Source: Streptomyces sp. NBC_01224
Lineage (GTDB): Bacteria; Actinomycetota; Actinomycetes; Streptomycetales; Streptomycetaceae
Length of the DNA: 64,000 nt
Assembly (NCBI RefSeq): GCF_036002945.1
Contig: NZ_CP108529.1
Coordinates: forward strand, 4,092,001 to 4,156,000
Reading direction: 5' to 3'
Shown here in pieces: positions 16,814-25,124 of the stretch; position 1 is the stretch's first letter; every line of letters begins with the position of its first letter. The notes under the pieces are model-generated. The model saw only the letters and a program-made list of their open reading frames with translations, was not told the origin of the DNA and made no database searches. Both the position numbers and the translations under genes were made by a program.

Positions 16814-18457
16814 GTGACCGGACCCCTCATCGTCCAGAGCGACAAGACACTGCTCCTGGAAGTCGACCACGATCAGGCCGACGCCTGCCGTCGGGCGATC
16901 GCGCCCTTCGCCGAGCTGGAGCGGGCGCCCGAGCACATCCACACCTACCGGCTGACCCCGCTCGGGCTGTGGAACGCGCGCGCCGCCGGGCACGACGCCG
17001 AGCAGGTCGTCGACGCGCTCGTGCAGTACTCGCGCTATCCCGTTCCGCACGCGCTGCTCGTCGACATCGCCGAGACGATGGCCAGGTACGGCCGCCTCAC
17101 GCTCTCCAAGCACCCGGTGCACGGTCTCGTGCTGACCTCGACCGACCGGCCCGTGCTGGAGGAGATCCTCCGGTCGAGGAAGGTCCAGCCGCTGGTCGGG
17201 GCACGGATCGACCCGGACACGGTGGCCGTGCACCCCTCGGAGCGGGGGCAGATCAAGCAGACACTGCTGAAGCTGGGCTGGCCGGCCGAGGACCTCGCCG
17301 GGTACGTCGACGGCGAGGCGCACCCCATCGAGCTGGCTGAGGACGGCTGGGCGCTGCGGCCGTACCAGAAGCAGGCTGTCGAGGGGTTCTGGCACGGCGG
17401 CTCGGGTGTCGTCGTGCTGCCCTGCGGTGCGGGGAAGACACTGGTCGGGGCCGGTGCGATGGCCCAGGCCAAGGCGACCACGCTGATCCTGGTGACGAAC
17501 ACCGTCTCGGCCCGGCAGTGGAAGCACGAGCTGGTGAAGCGGACCTCGCTGACCGAGGACGAGATCGGTGAGTACAGCGGTACGCGCAAGGAGATCCGGC
17601 CGGTCACCATCGCCACCTACCAGGTGCTGACGACCCGCCGCAAGGGCATCTACCCGCACCTGGAGCTGTTCGACTCCCGCGACTGGGGTCTGGTGATCTA
17701 CGACGAGGTGCATCTGCTGCCCGCGCCCGTCTTCAAGTTCACCGCCGACCTGCAGGCCCGGCGCCGCCTCGGCCTCACCGCGACGCTGGTGCGTGAGGAC
17801 GGCCGCGAGTCGGACGTCTTCTCCCTGATCGGACCCAAGCGGTTCGACGCCCCGTGGAAGGAGATCGAGGCGCAGGGCTACATCGCGCCCGCCGACTGTG
17901 TCGAGGTGCGGGTCAATCTGACGGACTCGGAGCGGCTCGCGTACGCGACCGCCGAGACCGAGGAGAAGTACCGGTTCTGTGCGACGACCGCGACGAAGCG
18001 GAAGGTGACGGAGGCGCTGGTACGCAAGCACCGGGGCGAGCAGACCCTTGTCATCGGGCAGTACATCGACCAGCTCGACGAGCTGGGTGAGCATCTGAAC
18101 GCCCCGGTGATCAAGGGCGAGACGAGCAACGCCCAGCGCGAGAAGCTCTTCGACGCGTTCCGCGAGGGCGAGCTCAGCGTCCTCGTGGTGTCGAAGGTCG
18201 CGAACTTCTCCATCGACCTGCCGGAGGCGACCGTCGCCATCCAGGTGTCGGGGACGTTCGGCTCGCGGCAGGAGGAGGCGCAGCGGCTCGGCCGGGTACT
18301 GCGACCGAAGGCCGACGGGCACGAGGCGCGGTTCTACTCGGTGGTCGCCCGCGACACGATCGACCAGGACTTCGCGGCGCACCGCCAGCGGTTCCTGGCC
18401 GAGCAGGGGTACGCCTACCGGATCGTGGACGCGGACGAGCTGCTGACCGACAACTGA
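16814..18457 (+). CDS. XPB-type DNA repair helicase/translocase
   Basis: This is a 547-residue superfamily 2 DNA translocase of the bacterial XPB class. An N-terminal damage-recognition-like domain precedes Walker A in LPCGAGKT (about residue 208); motif II is a DEVH box (YDEVHLLP, about 299), the XPB-specific RED motif is in LVREDGRE (about 330), and motif VI is QEEAQRLGRVLRP (about 490). ATP-dependent DNA unwinding in repair is expected. The GTG start lies in a run with little ribosome-binding sequence. A minus-strand frame overlaps its last 280 bases but is less convincing. Confidence 0.94.
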   Translation: MTGPLIVQSDKTLLLEVDHDQADACRRAIAPFAELERAPEHIHTYRLTPLGLWNARAAGHDAEQVVDALVQYSRYPVPHALLVDIAETMARYGRLTLSKHPVHGLVLTSTDRPVLEEILRSRKVQPLVGARIDPDTVAVHPSERGQIKQTLLKLGWPAEDLAGYVDGEAHPIELAEDGWALRPYQKQAVEGFWHGGSGVVVLPCGAGKTLVGAGAMAQAKATTLILVTNTVSARQWKHELVKRTSLTEDEIGEYSGTRKEIRPVTIATYQVLTTRRKGIYPHLELFDSRDWGLVIYDEVHLLPAPVFKFTADLQARRRLGLTATLVREDGRESDVFSLIGPKRFDAPWKEIEAQGYIAPADCVEVRVNLTDSERLAYATAETEEKYRFCATTATKRKVTEALVRKHRGEQTLVIGQYIDQLDELGEHLNAPVIKGETSNAQREKLFDAFREGELSVLVVSKVANFSIDLPEATVAIQVSGTFGSRQEEAQRLGRVLRPKADGHEARFYSVVARDTIDQDFAAHRQRFLAEQGYAYRIVDADELLTDN

Positions 18458-18620
18458 GGTCGGTGACCGACCCGTGCGCGCCGGTGATCGGCAGCGGCAG
18501 CAGGTCCGCCGCGATCACCGCGTGCGGCAGCAGCGCGAAGGCCGCGGCCCGTCGGCGGGCCGCGGTCCAGCGCAAGCGCCATGGCAGAACCCACGTGACG
18601 AACAGGCCCAGAGGTGTCAC
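18174..18620 (-). other. Doubtful membrane-protein frame antisense to XPB end
   Basis: A GTG at 18620 overlaps the stop of the small gene at 18617-18835 as GTGA. It opens a frame with a plausible start (TPLGLFVTWVLPWRLRW, then AAAFALLPHAVIAADLLPLP), so two hydrophobic segments are visible in the first 50 residues. After about residue 60 the sequence becomes Arg/Pro/Ala-rich and runs antisense through the 3' end of the XPB gene, which real genes rarely do. It is best read as a membrane protein gene whose 3' end has been lost, or as chance. Confidence 0.2.
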
Positions 18621-18835
18621 GTACAAAATCGCTCGGGCTCGCGGCGGTGAACGCCTCGGTGGACACCCGCCTCTTCCGCGTACTCGCCGAGGACGACCAC
18701 GCCGAACGCGGCGCGGGCGTAGACCTTGACGGCACGCAGGGCGTCGCCGACGCGGTGGGTGTACGGGTGACCGGTGGCCGCGGTCGCGCCGTGCGCGGGG
18801 CCGGTCCTGCGAGGGTTCAGAGAGACGGTGCTCAT
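18617..18835 (-). CDS. Small conserved hypothetical protein
   Basis: This short protein of 72 residues begins MSTVSLNPRR. A polar N-terminus is followed by a helix ALRAVKVYARAAFGVVVLG and the segment EYAEEAGV. The combination of this amphipathic helix with VVVLGEYAEEAGV is one I recall from small streptomycete proteins of unknown function. The ATG at 18835 is preceded by GGAG three bases away, and an in-frame ATG at 18844 would make that spacing unnecessary. It is divergent from the HelD gene. No function can be suggested. Confidence 0.5.
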   Translation of the reverse strand: MSTVSLNPRRTGPAHGATAATGHPYTHRVGDALRAVKVYARAAFGVVVLGEYAEEAGVHRGVHRREPERFCT

Positions 18836-18957
18836 GTACTCCATGGTCCTGCGCCCGGCCACTGAGGGCATCGACCCGCGGACGGAACCCTGAAGCGGTG
18901 CGCGTAGGTCTCCGGTCGCACGGCGTCCCCTACGGGACGGACCCGGCGTCAAAACCG

Positions 18958-18987
18958 TTGGACCGTGACGAGGACGGTCGATACAAT
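18958..18987 (+). promoter_or_regulatory. Sigma-70-like promoter for the HelD gene
   Basis: TTGGAC and TACAAT are separated by 18 bases, close to the HrdB consensus, and point toward the HelD-family gene. Transcription starting near 18994 would give a leader of about 200 bases. The 362 bases between the small minus-strand gene and HelD hold no other gene. I looked in this leader for the rifamycin-associated palindrome known upstream of helR genes and did not see it. Confidence 0.55.
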
Positions 18988-19197
18988 CGCCGGTCTGCCC
19001 GCCTCCCGCACCGTGGTACCGGCCATCGCCGGCAGCCGGGGGAGCGCCGCCGACCGGACGGAAACCGGCCGACAGCCGTACGTACACCTGCGTGCGTACC
19101 CCGTGATCGATCCCCGAGCGGACCGCGTCACCCCCGAGCCATAGCCGGGGGCGAGGTGCGGTCCGCCGTCCTGCGTTGAAAAGCCGGAGGCAACACC

Positions 19198-21270
19198 GTG
19201 CCCGCGCACGAACACGAAAGCGACACCACCACCGATCCCCTGGCTCGTGAACGCGCCCATCTCGCCGCGTCCCGCTCCGCGTTGCGCGCCATGCGCGAGG
19301 ACGCCCAGGCCCTCGACATCCGCGATGTCACCGCGAACTGGGTCAACGCGGCCGTCCTGCAGGCCCAGATCGACGAGCGCATCAAGTCCCTCGCCGATCT
19401 CGCCCACACCCCGCTCTTCTTCGGCCGCCTGGACTATCTGCACCGGGTCGGTGCCGAGCAGGCCGAGGGCGCCGAGGGAGAGCAGTTCTACATCGGGCGC
19501 CGTCACGTCCATGACGCCGGCGGCGACCCGATGGTCATCGACTGGCGTGCCCCCGTCTCGCAGCCGTTCTACCGGGCCTCCAAGAAGGATCCCCAGGACG
19601 TCGGCCAGCGCCGCCGCTTCGGCTACACCGGCGGTGAGCTGACCGCGTACGAGGACGAGCACCTCAGCGACCCCACCGAGGCCGCGCAGACCAGCAAGCT
19701 CCTCCAGGCGGAGATCGAGCGGCCGCGTGTCGGTCCGATGCGTGACATCGTCGCGACGATCCAGCCGGAGCAGGACGAGATCGTCCGTAGCGGTCTCGGC
19801 GGGACGGTCTGCGTGCAGGGAGGGCCCGGCACCGGTAAGACGGCCGTTGGCCTGCACCGTGTCGCGTACCTCCTCTACGCCCACCGGGAGCGCCTGGCCC
19901 GTACCGGCACGCTGGTCATCGGGCCGAACCGTTCCTTCCTCCACTACATCGAGCAGGTGCTCCCGGCCCTCGGTGAGCTGGAGGTGAAGCAGGCGACCGT
20001 CGACGATCTGGTGACAACGGACATCGAGGTGCGCGGCACGGACTCGGCGGCAGCCGCCGTCGTCAAGGGCGACGCCAGGATGGCGGAGGTGCTGCGGCGG
20101 GCGATCCGTTCCCATGTGACGCTGCCGACGGAGCCGGTGATGGTGGTGCGCGGTTCGCGCCGCTGGCGGGTGCCGGCGTACGAGCTGGAGGAGATCGTCA
20201 CCGAACTTCTGGCCCGCGACATGCGGTACGGGGCCGCCCATGAGGCGCTTCCGCAGCGCATCGCGCACTCCGTCCTGGTCCGGATGGAGGAGGCCGGCGA
20301 GGCGCCCGACGACCGGGTGCAGAACGCGGTGGCCCGTACTCCCGCGGTCAAGGCGGCCGTGAAGGCGATCTGGCCCGCCGTCGACCCGGCCAAGCTGGTG
20401 CTGCGGCTGCTCTGCGACCCGGAGTTCCTGGCCGCGCACGCGGAGGGGCTGCTCACCGAGGACGAGCAGAAGACGATCCTGTGGACGAAACCGGCCCGGA
20501 GCGTGAAGTCGGCGAAGTGGTCGGCGGCGGACGCGGTGCTGATCGACGAGGCGAACGACCTGGTGGCGCGTACGCACTCGCTCGGCCATGTCGTGCTCGA
20601 CGAGGCGCAGGACCTGTCCCCCATGCAGTACCGGGCGGTGGGCCGCCGCTGCACGACGGGTTCGGCGACGGTTCTCGGTGACCTCGCGCAGGGCACGACG
20701 CCGTGGTCGACGGAGAGCTGGGCGCAGGCGCTGCACCACCTGGGCAAGTCGGACGCGGTGGTGGAGGAACTGACGGCGGGCTTCCGTGTGCCGCGCGAGG
20801 TGATCGCGTACGCCTCACGGCTGCTGCCGGTGATCTCGCCCGGCCTTGCGGCGGTGGAGTCGGTGCGTGAGTCGCCGGGTTCGCTGGAGGTACGGGAGGT
20901 GGGCGATCCGGCGGAGCTGGACGCGGCGGTGCTGGCGGCGTGCGAGGAGTCGTTGAGGCAGGAGGGGTCGATCGGGCTGATCGCGGCCGATGCGCGGATT
21001 CCGGCGCTGGCCGATGCGCTGGCCGCGGCGGGTCACGCGTATCTCTCCCCCGGTGAGGAGACGACCGCCGAGTCCCGGCTGACCCTGGTCCCGGCGTCGC
21101 TGGCGAAGGGCCTGGAGTACGACTACGTGGTACTGGACGAGCCGGCCGCGGTGGTGGACGGCGAGCCGGACGAGCGCACGGGGCTGCGCCGGCTGTACGT
21201 GGCGCTGACGCGTGCGGTGTCGGGGCTGACGGTGGTGCATGCGGCGGAACTGCCGACTCACCTGGTGTAA
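19198..21270 (+). CDS. helD: HelD-family RNA polymerase recycling ATPase
   Basis: This is a 690-residue UvrD-like ATPase of the HelD family, which pulls stalled RNA polymerase off nucleic acid; one clade (HelR) also evicts rifamycins. The N-terminal coiled coil (residues 15-65) is the arm that enters the secondary channel. Walker A is GGPGTGKT (about residue 210). VLDEAQDLSPMQ (about 467) is motif II, and the C-terminal LTRAVSGLTVVH is motif VI. GGAGG lies about 8 bases before GTG. The N-terminal sequence and absence of a visible rifamycin-associated element upstream suggest the general HelD clade rather than HelR, which is a judgement from memory. Confidence 0.85.
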   Translation: MPAHEHESDTTTDPLARERAHLAASRSALRAMREDAQALDIRDVTANWVNAAVLQAQIDERIKSLADLAHTPLFFGRLDYLHRVGAEQAEGAEGEQFYIGRRHVHDAGGDPMVIDWRAPVSQPFYRASKKDPQDVGQRRRFGYTGGELTAYEDEHLSDPTEAAQTSKLLQAEIERPRVGPMRDIVATIQPEQDEIVRSGLGGTVCVQGGPGTGKTAVGLHRVAYLLYAHRERLARTGTLVIGPNRSFLHYIEQVLPALGELEVKQATVDDLVTTDIEVRGTDSAAAAVVKGDARMAEVLRRAIRSHVTLPTEPVMVVRGSRRWRVPAYELEEIVTELLARDMRYGAAHEALPQRIAHSVLVRMEEAGEAPDDRVQNAVARTPAVKAAVKAIWPAVDPAKLVLRLLCDPEFLAAHAEGLLTEDEQKTILWTKPARSVKSAKWSAADAVLIDEANDLVARTHSLGHVVLDEAQDLSPMQYRAVGRRCTTGSATVLGDLAQGTTPWSTESWAQALHHLGKSDAVVEELTAGFRVPREVIAYASRLLPVISPGLAAVESVRESPGSLEVREVGDPAELDAAVLAACEESLRQEGSIGLIAADARIPALADALAAAGHAYLSPGEETTAESRLTLVPASLAKGLEYDYVVLDEPAAVVDGEPDERTGLRRLYVALTRAVSGLTVVHAAELPTHLV

Positions 21271-21280
21271 CACGGCGCGT

Positions 21281-21329
21281 TCCAGCCCCTCCGGCGTTTG
21301 AGGGGCGGGGTCCGGGGCGGAGCCCCGGT
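21281..21329. repeat. Streptomyces intergenic repeat (REP-like)
   Basis: The segment beginning CCAGCCCCTCCGGCG and ending GGCGGAGCCCCGG matches the short palindromic element scattered between streptomycete genes. It contains two nested stems, CCCCT/AGGGG around a ten-base loop and CCGGGGC/GCCCCGG around a short loop. It sits between two convergent genes (helD and cutC) and could serve as a terminator. Confidence 0.6.
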
Positions 21330-21391
21330 TACGGGAAGGGGCGGGTCGGGGAACAAGCCCGCCGCGGGGCGACCCGCACCGCCCCGCCCCG

Positions 21392-22081
21392 CTACGCGTC
21401 GAGCACCGCCCGCCACTCCCGTACCGCCGCCGCGTCCACCGGACCCGACCAGCCGTGCGGGCGCGCGGCGCCGCCGATGTGTACGGCGTCGATGCCCGCG
21501 GACAGCAGCTCCGGCAGGTGCTCCAGGCGGAGCCCGCCGCCCACCAGGATCTGCGGCTCGTAGCCGGGCTCGCCCTTGCGCGCCGCCTCGACCAGCAGCG
21601 TCGGGATGCCGTCGTCGACGCCCTTGGGCGAACCCGCGGTGAGGTACGTGTCCAGGCCCGGCATGTTCGCCAGCTGCTTGCGCAGGGCGTCCCGGTCGGC
21701 GGCCCGGTCGATCGCGCGGTGGAAGGTCCAGCGGCAGCCGTCCAGCTCGGCGACGAGGCGCTCGACGGCGACCAGGTCCGGGTGGCCTTCGGCGTCCAGG
21801 AAGCCCAGGACGAATTCCTCGGCGCCCTCCGCCCGCAGCTCGTGCGCCCTGGCCACGAGCACATCGATGTCGCCGGCCGCGAAGCCGTCCGCCAGCCTGA
21901 GCATCACCCGCAGCGGAATGTCCACCGCCGCCCGGATCTCCGCGAAGGTCGCACAGGACGGGGTCAAGCCGTCCGCCGCCATGTCGGTGACCAGCTCAAG
22001 CCGGTCTGCACCACCCGCTTGGGCAGCGACCGCGTCCTCCGCGTCGAGAGCGATCACCTCCAGGACTGCACGGTTGCTCAT
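21392..22081 (-). CDS. cutC: Copper homeostasis protein CutC
   Basis: This is a 229-residue TIM-barrel protein of the CutC family, linked to copper tolerance although its biochemical role is unsettled. Family motifs are the opening LEVIALDAEDA..AQAGGADRLELV, the GLTPS turn (residue 40), PLRVMLR, and the late SAGIDAVHIGGAARP near residue 205. Its ATG is 257 bases from the copA start on the other strand, with a CsoR-like operator in between (closer to copA). Coordinated copper control of both genes is plausible. Confidence 0.88.
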   Translation of the reverse strand: MSNRAVLEVIALDAEDAVAAQAGGADRLELVTDMAADGLTPSCATFAEIRAAVDIPLRVMLRLADGFAAGDIDVLVARAHELRAEGAEEFVLGFLDAEGHPDLVAVERLVAELDGCRWTFHRAIDRAADRDALRKQLANMPGLDTYLTAGSPKGVDDGIPTLLVEAARKGEPGYEPQILVGGGLRLEHLPELLSAGIDAVHIGGAARPHGWSGPVDAAAVREWRAVLDA

Positions 22082-22296
22082 GTGATCCCAATCCTCCAGG
22101 AAGCAGCAATAGATAAATAGGTCTAGTCCAATGGCCAGCCTACGGGGCGGTCGGCCGAGGGCGCAGCCTCAATGTGACGTGAAGATACGTGAGGTCGGAC
22201 GCACATCAGGCGATCGGGCGCGCACACTCCGGGCTCCGGCGGTGGATCACCCCTTGCGCTTTATAGGGGTGGGGGGTATACCTGAATCAGCAATGC

Positions 22297-22313
22297 ATAC
22301 CCCCTAGGGGTAT
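22297..22313. promoter_or_regulatory. CsoR-like copper operator
   Basis: A perfect 17-base palindrome, ATACCCCCTAGGGGTAT, lies 26 bases before the copA start codon. This matches the G-tract/TA-centred palindromes bound by the Cu(I) sensor CsoR in actinobacteria. A related but imperfect G-rich half (GGGGTGGGGGGTATACC) lies immediately to its left at about 22266-22282. The site predicts derepression of copA by copper. Confidence 0.8.
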
Positions 22314-22338
22314 CAACGTCTCCGTCAGGGAGGACATC

Positions 22339-24621
22339 GTGTCCGCGCACACCGCCACAACCGGCACCGGAACAGCCGTCGGCACCAACGCAGAGGTCGA
22401 GCTCGCGATCGGCGGCATGACCTGCGCCTCCTGCGCGGCCCGTATCGAGAAGAAGCTCAACCGGATGGACGGCGTCGAGGCCACCGTCAATTACGCCACC
22501 GAAAAGGCCAAGGTCAGCTACCGGGGCGAGGACATCTCCGTACAGGACCTGATAGCCACCGTCGAGAAGACCGGCTACACCGCGCACGAGCCCGCTCCCC
22601 CGGTGCGTACCGAGGACGACGTCCCCGGGGCCGCGGAGGCCGACGAGCTGCGGCCCCTGCGGCAGCGGCTGCTCACCGCCGTCGTGCTCGCCGTGCCGGT
22701 GATCGCCATGTCGATGGTCCCGGCGCTCCAGTTCGACTACTGGCAGTGGCTCTCGCTGACCCTGACGGCCCCCGTCGTCACATACGCCGCCTGGCCCTTC
22801 CACCGCGCCGCCTGGACCAACGCCAAGCACGGCGCGGCGACGATGGACACCCTGATCTCGGTCGGCACCTCGGCCGCGTTCCTGTGGTCGGTGTGGGCGC
22901 TGTTCTTCGGCACGGCGGGCATGGTCGGCATGACCCACCCGTTCGAGCTGACCATCGGCCGCAGCGACGGCGCCGGGAACATCTATCTGGAGGCCGCAGC
23001 CGGAGTCACGGCCTTCATCCTGGCCGGGCGCTACTTCGAGGCCCGCTCCAAGCGGAAGGCGGGCGCGGCCCTCAAGGCGCTGCTCGAACTCGGGGCCAAG
23101 GAGGTGACCGTGCTGCGCGGCGGCCATGAGGTGACCGTGCCGACCGCCGACCTCCAGGTCGGAGACCGGTTCCTGGTCCGCCCCGGCGAGAAGATCGCCA
23201 CCGACGGCACTGTCGTGGAAGGTGCATCGGCCGTGGACGCGTCGATGCTCACCGGCGAATCCGTACCCGTGGAGGTCGGCGTCGGCGACTCGGTCACCGG
23301 GGCCACGCTCAACGCGGGCGGCCGACTCGTCGTCGAGGCCACCCGCATCGGCGCCGACACCCAGCTGGCCCGGATGGCGAAGCTCGTCGAGGACGCGCAG
23401 AACGGCAAGGCGGCCGCCCAGCGCCTCGCGGACCGGATCTCCGCCGTCTTCGTCCCCGTCGTCATCGCCCTCGCGCTCGGCACGCTCGGCTTCTGGCTCG
23501 GCAACGGCGCGGGCCTGACCGCCGCGTTCACCGCCGCCGTCGCCGTACTGATCATCGCCTGCCCCTGCGCCCTGGGCCTCGCCACTCCCACCGCCCTCAT
23601 GGTCGGTACGGGACGCGGCGCCCAGCTCGGCATCCTGATCAAGGGCCCCGAGGTCCTGGAGACCACGCGCCGCGTCGACACGATCGTCCTCGACAAGACC
23701 GGCACGGTCACCACCGGCCGGATGACCCTGCTGGACGTGCACACGGCGGACGGTACGGACGAGAGCGATGTGCTGCGGCTCGCGGGCGCCCTGGAGCACT
23801 CCTCCGAGCACCCCATAGCCCAGGCCGTCGCCGCCGGTGCCGCCGAGCGCACCGGTGCCGCCCTCCCCACCCCCGAGGACTTCGCCAACGTCGCAGGCCT
23901 CGGCGTCCAGGGCGTCGTCGAGGGCCACGCCGTCCTCGTCGGCCGTGAGCAGCTGCTCGCCGAGTGGGAGATCCACCTGCCGGTGGAGCTGGCCCGGCAG
24001 AAGGCCGCGGCGGAGGCCGCCGGACGGACGGCCATCGCGGTCGCCTGGGACGGCGAGGCACGGGCCGTCCTCGAAGTCGCCGACGCGGTGAAGGACACCA
24101 GCGCGGAAGCCGTCGAGCGGCTGCGTGCCCTCGGTCTGACCCCGATCCTGCTCACCGGCGACAACCGCGCGGTGGCCGAGGCGGTCGCGGCCGAGGTCGG
24201 GATCGAGAAGGTGTACGCGGAGGTCATGCCGGAGGACAAGGTCGACGTCGTCAAGGACCTCCAGGCCGAGGGCCGTTCGGTCGCCATGGTCGGTGACGGT
24301 GTCAACGACGCGGCCGCCCTCGCCCAGGCCGACCTGGGCCTGGCGATGGGTACGGGCACGGACGCCGCGATCGAGGCCGGTGACCTGACGCTGGTGCGCG
24401 GTGACCTGCGGGCCGCGGCGGACGCCATCCGGCTCTCCCGCAAGACGCTGGGCACCATCCGTACGAACCTGTTCTGGGCCTTCGCCTACAACGTGGCCGC
24501 ACTGCCGCTCGCCGCGGCCGGGCTGCTCAACCCGATGATCGCGGGCGCGGCAATGGCGTTCTCGTCGGTCTTCGTGGTCGGCAACTCGCTGCGGCTGCGG
24601 GGGTTCAGGGCGGGGGCGTAG
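22339..24621 (+). CDS. copA: Copper-exporting P1B-type ATPase CopA
   Basis: This 760-residue membrane ATPase exports Cu(I). The N-terminal heavy-metal-associated domain has GMTCASC (about residues 29-35). Eight helices are expected, with the metal-site motif CPC in ACPCALGLATP (about residue 408), the phosphorylation motif DKTGT (about 453), the HP motif of class IB ATPases in EHSSEHPIAQA (about 490) and the hinge GDGVND (about 653). CPC with a single CxxC domain identifies the Cu(I) subtype. GGGAGG lies 8 bases before GTG. No copper chaperone gene (copZ) is present next to it. Confidence 0.95.
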   Translation: MSAHTATTGTGTAVGTNAEVELAIGGMTCASCAARIEKKLNRMDGVEATVNYATEKAKVSYRGEDISVQDLIATVEKTGYTAHEPAPPVRTEDDVPGAAEADELRPLRQRLLTAVVLAVPVIAMSMVPALQFDYWQWLSLTLTAPVVTYAAWPFHRAAWTNAKHGAATMDTLISVGTSAAFLWSVWALFFGTAGMVGMTHPFELTIGRSDGAGNIYLEAAAGVTAFILAGRYFEARSKRKAGAALKALLELGAKEVTVLRGGHEVTVPTADLQVGDRFLVRPGEKIATDGTVVEGASAVDASMLTGESVPVEVGVGDSVTGATLNAGGRLVVEATRIGADTQLARMAKLVEDAQNGKAAAQRLADRISAVFVPVVIALALGTLGFWLGNGAGLTAAFTAAVAVLIIACPCALGLATPTALMVGTGRGAQLGILIKGPEVLETTRRVDTIVLDKTGTVTTGRMTLLDVHTADGTDESDVLRLAGALEHSSEHPIAQAVAAGAAERTGAALPTPEDFANVAGLGVQGVVEGHAVLVGREQLLAEWEIHLPVELARQKAAAEAAGRTAIAVAWDGEARAVLEVADAVKDTSAEAVERLRALGLTPILLTGDNRAVAEAVAAEVGIEKVYAEVMPEDKVDVVKDLQAEGRSVAMVGDGVNDAAALAQADLGLAMGTGTDAAIEAGDLTLVRGDLRAAADAIRLSRKTLGTIRTNLFWAFAYNVAALPLAAAGLLNPMIAGAAMAFSSVFVVGNSLRLRGFRAGA

Positions 24622-24647
24622 GACGCGGCGGCTTTCGGGACCGGTCC

Positions 24648-24764
24648 TCAGCCCGCCCTCACGAACCGCACCCGCGTTCCCGGCACCGCCTGTGCCGCGC
24701 CCGCGAGTGCGGTTTCGTGCACGACACCGACGACCGGATAGCCCCCGGTCGTCGGATGCGACGA
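24648..24764 (-). pseudogene. Truncated 5-oxoprolinase subunit PxpC-like gene (3' end)
   Basis: Only the last 40 or so codons of a biotin-dependent carboxyltransferase/5-oxoprolinase subunit C (KipA-like) gene remain. The diagnostic piece is PTTGGYPVVGVV, followed by a helix and GTRVRF at the C-terminus. Upstream on the same strand the sequence changes character at about 24765, where a fragment of a different gene on the opposite strand begins. The rest of pxpBC is absent, so this is a deletion scar. Confidence 0.65.
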
Positions 24765-24780
24765 GGGTCCCGCCCGCACC

Positions 24781-24909
24781 GCTCTGACCGCGTCGGCCGA
24801 GGCCCATCTCGCGGTCGGCCTGCCCGCGATCTCCTCCGGCGACTTCAACACGGACCACTGGCTGGCCACCTTCGCCGCACTGGCACTGGACACCCCGCCC
24901 GGCCACTGA
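24781..24909 (+). pseudogene. Truncated TetR-family regulator gene (3' end)
   Basis: A 43-codon open stretch on the plus strand ends in TGA at 24907. It reads like the end of a TetR-family C-terminal domain: ALTASAEAHLAVGLPAI, then GDFNTDHWLATFAALALD. No helix-turn-helix region or start codon is attached. It abuts, tail to head, the PxpC remnant on the opposite strand. From here to 25124 I see no gene, only a 17-codon frame at 25060-25113. Confidence 0.5.
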
Positions 24910-25124
24910 CCGGTCCGGCGCGCCGTCGCCCGTACAACGACCGGGGCGGCTCGGCAGGCCGCCCCGGTCCGGACGTCTGCCCCATCGGGCAGTCTTCATT
25001 GCCCGGGCATCCACACCGGTGCCCACGCTTCCGGTCGTTCCCGCCTCCAGACTTGTCGCATGGTGGGGACACTCGGCCAGATCGATGACGTCTGCTCGTA
25101 CCTCGGGTACTAGGGCACGACGCG

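Noticed and set aside
21281..21329. REP-like element considered as an attachment site
   Set aside because: It is a common streptomycete intergenic palindrome, with no tRNA gene, integrase or matching copy nearby.
22261..25026. 921-codon minus-strand frame opposite copA
   Set aside because: It has low-complexity Gly/Arg/Asp sequence throughout, and the plus strand encodes a full-length P-type ATPase with all motifs.
25060..25113. 17-codon frame (MVGTLGQIDDVCSYLGY) just before the toxin gene
   Set aside because: It has a reasonable amino-acid make-up but no ribosome-binding site or known counterpart; too short to support without conservation data.
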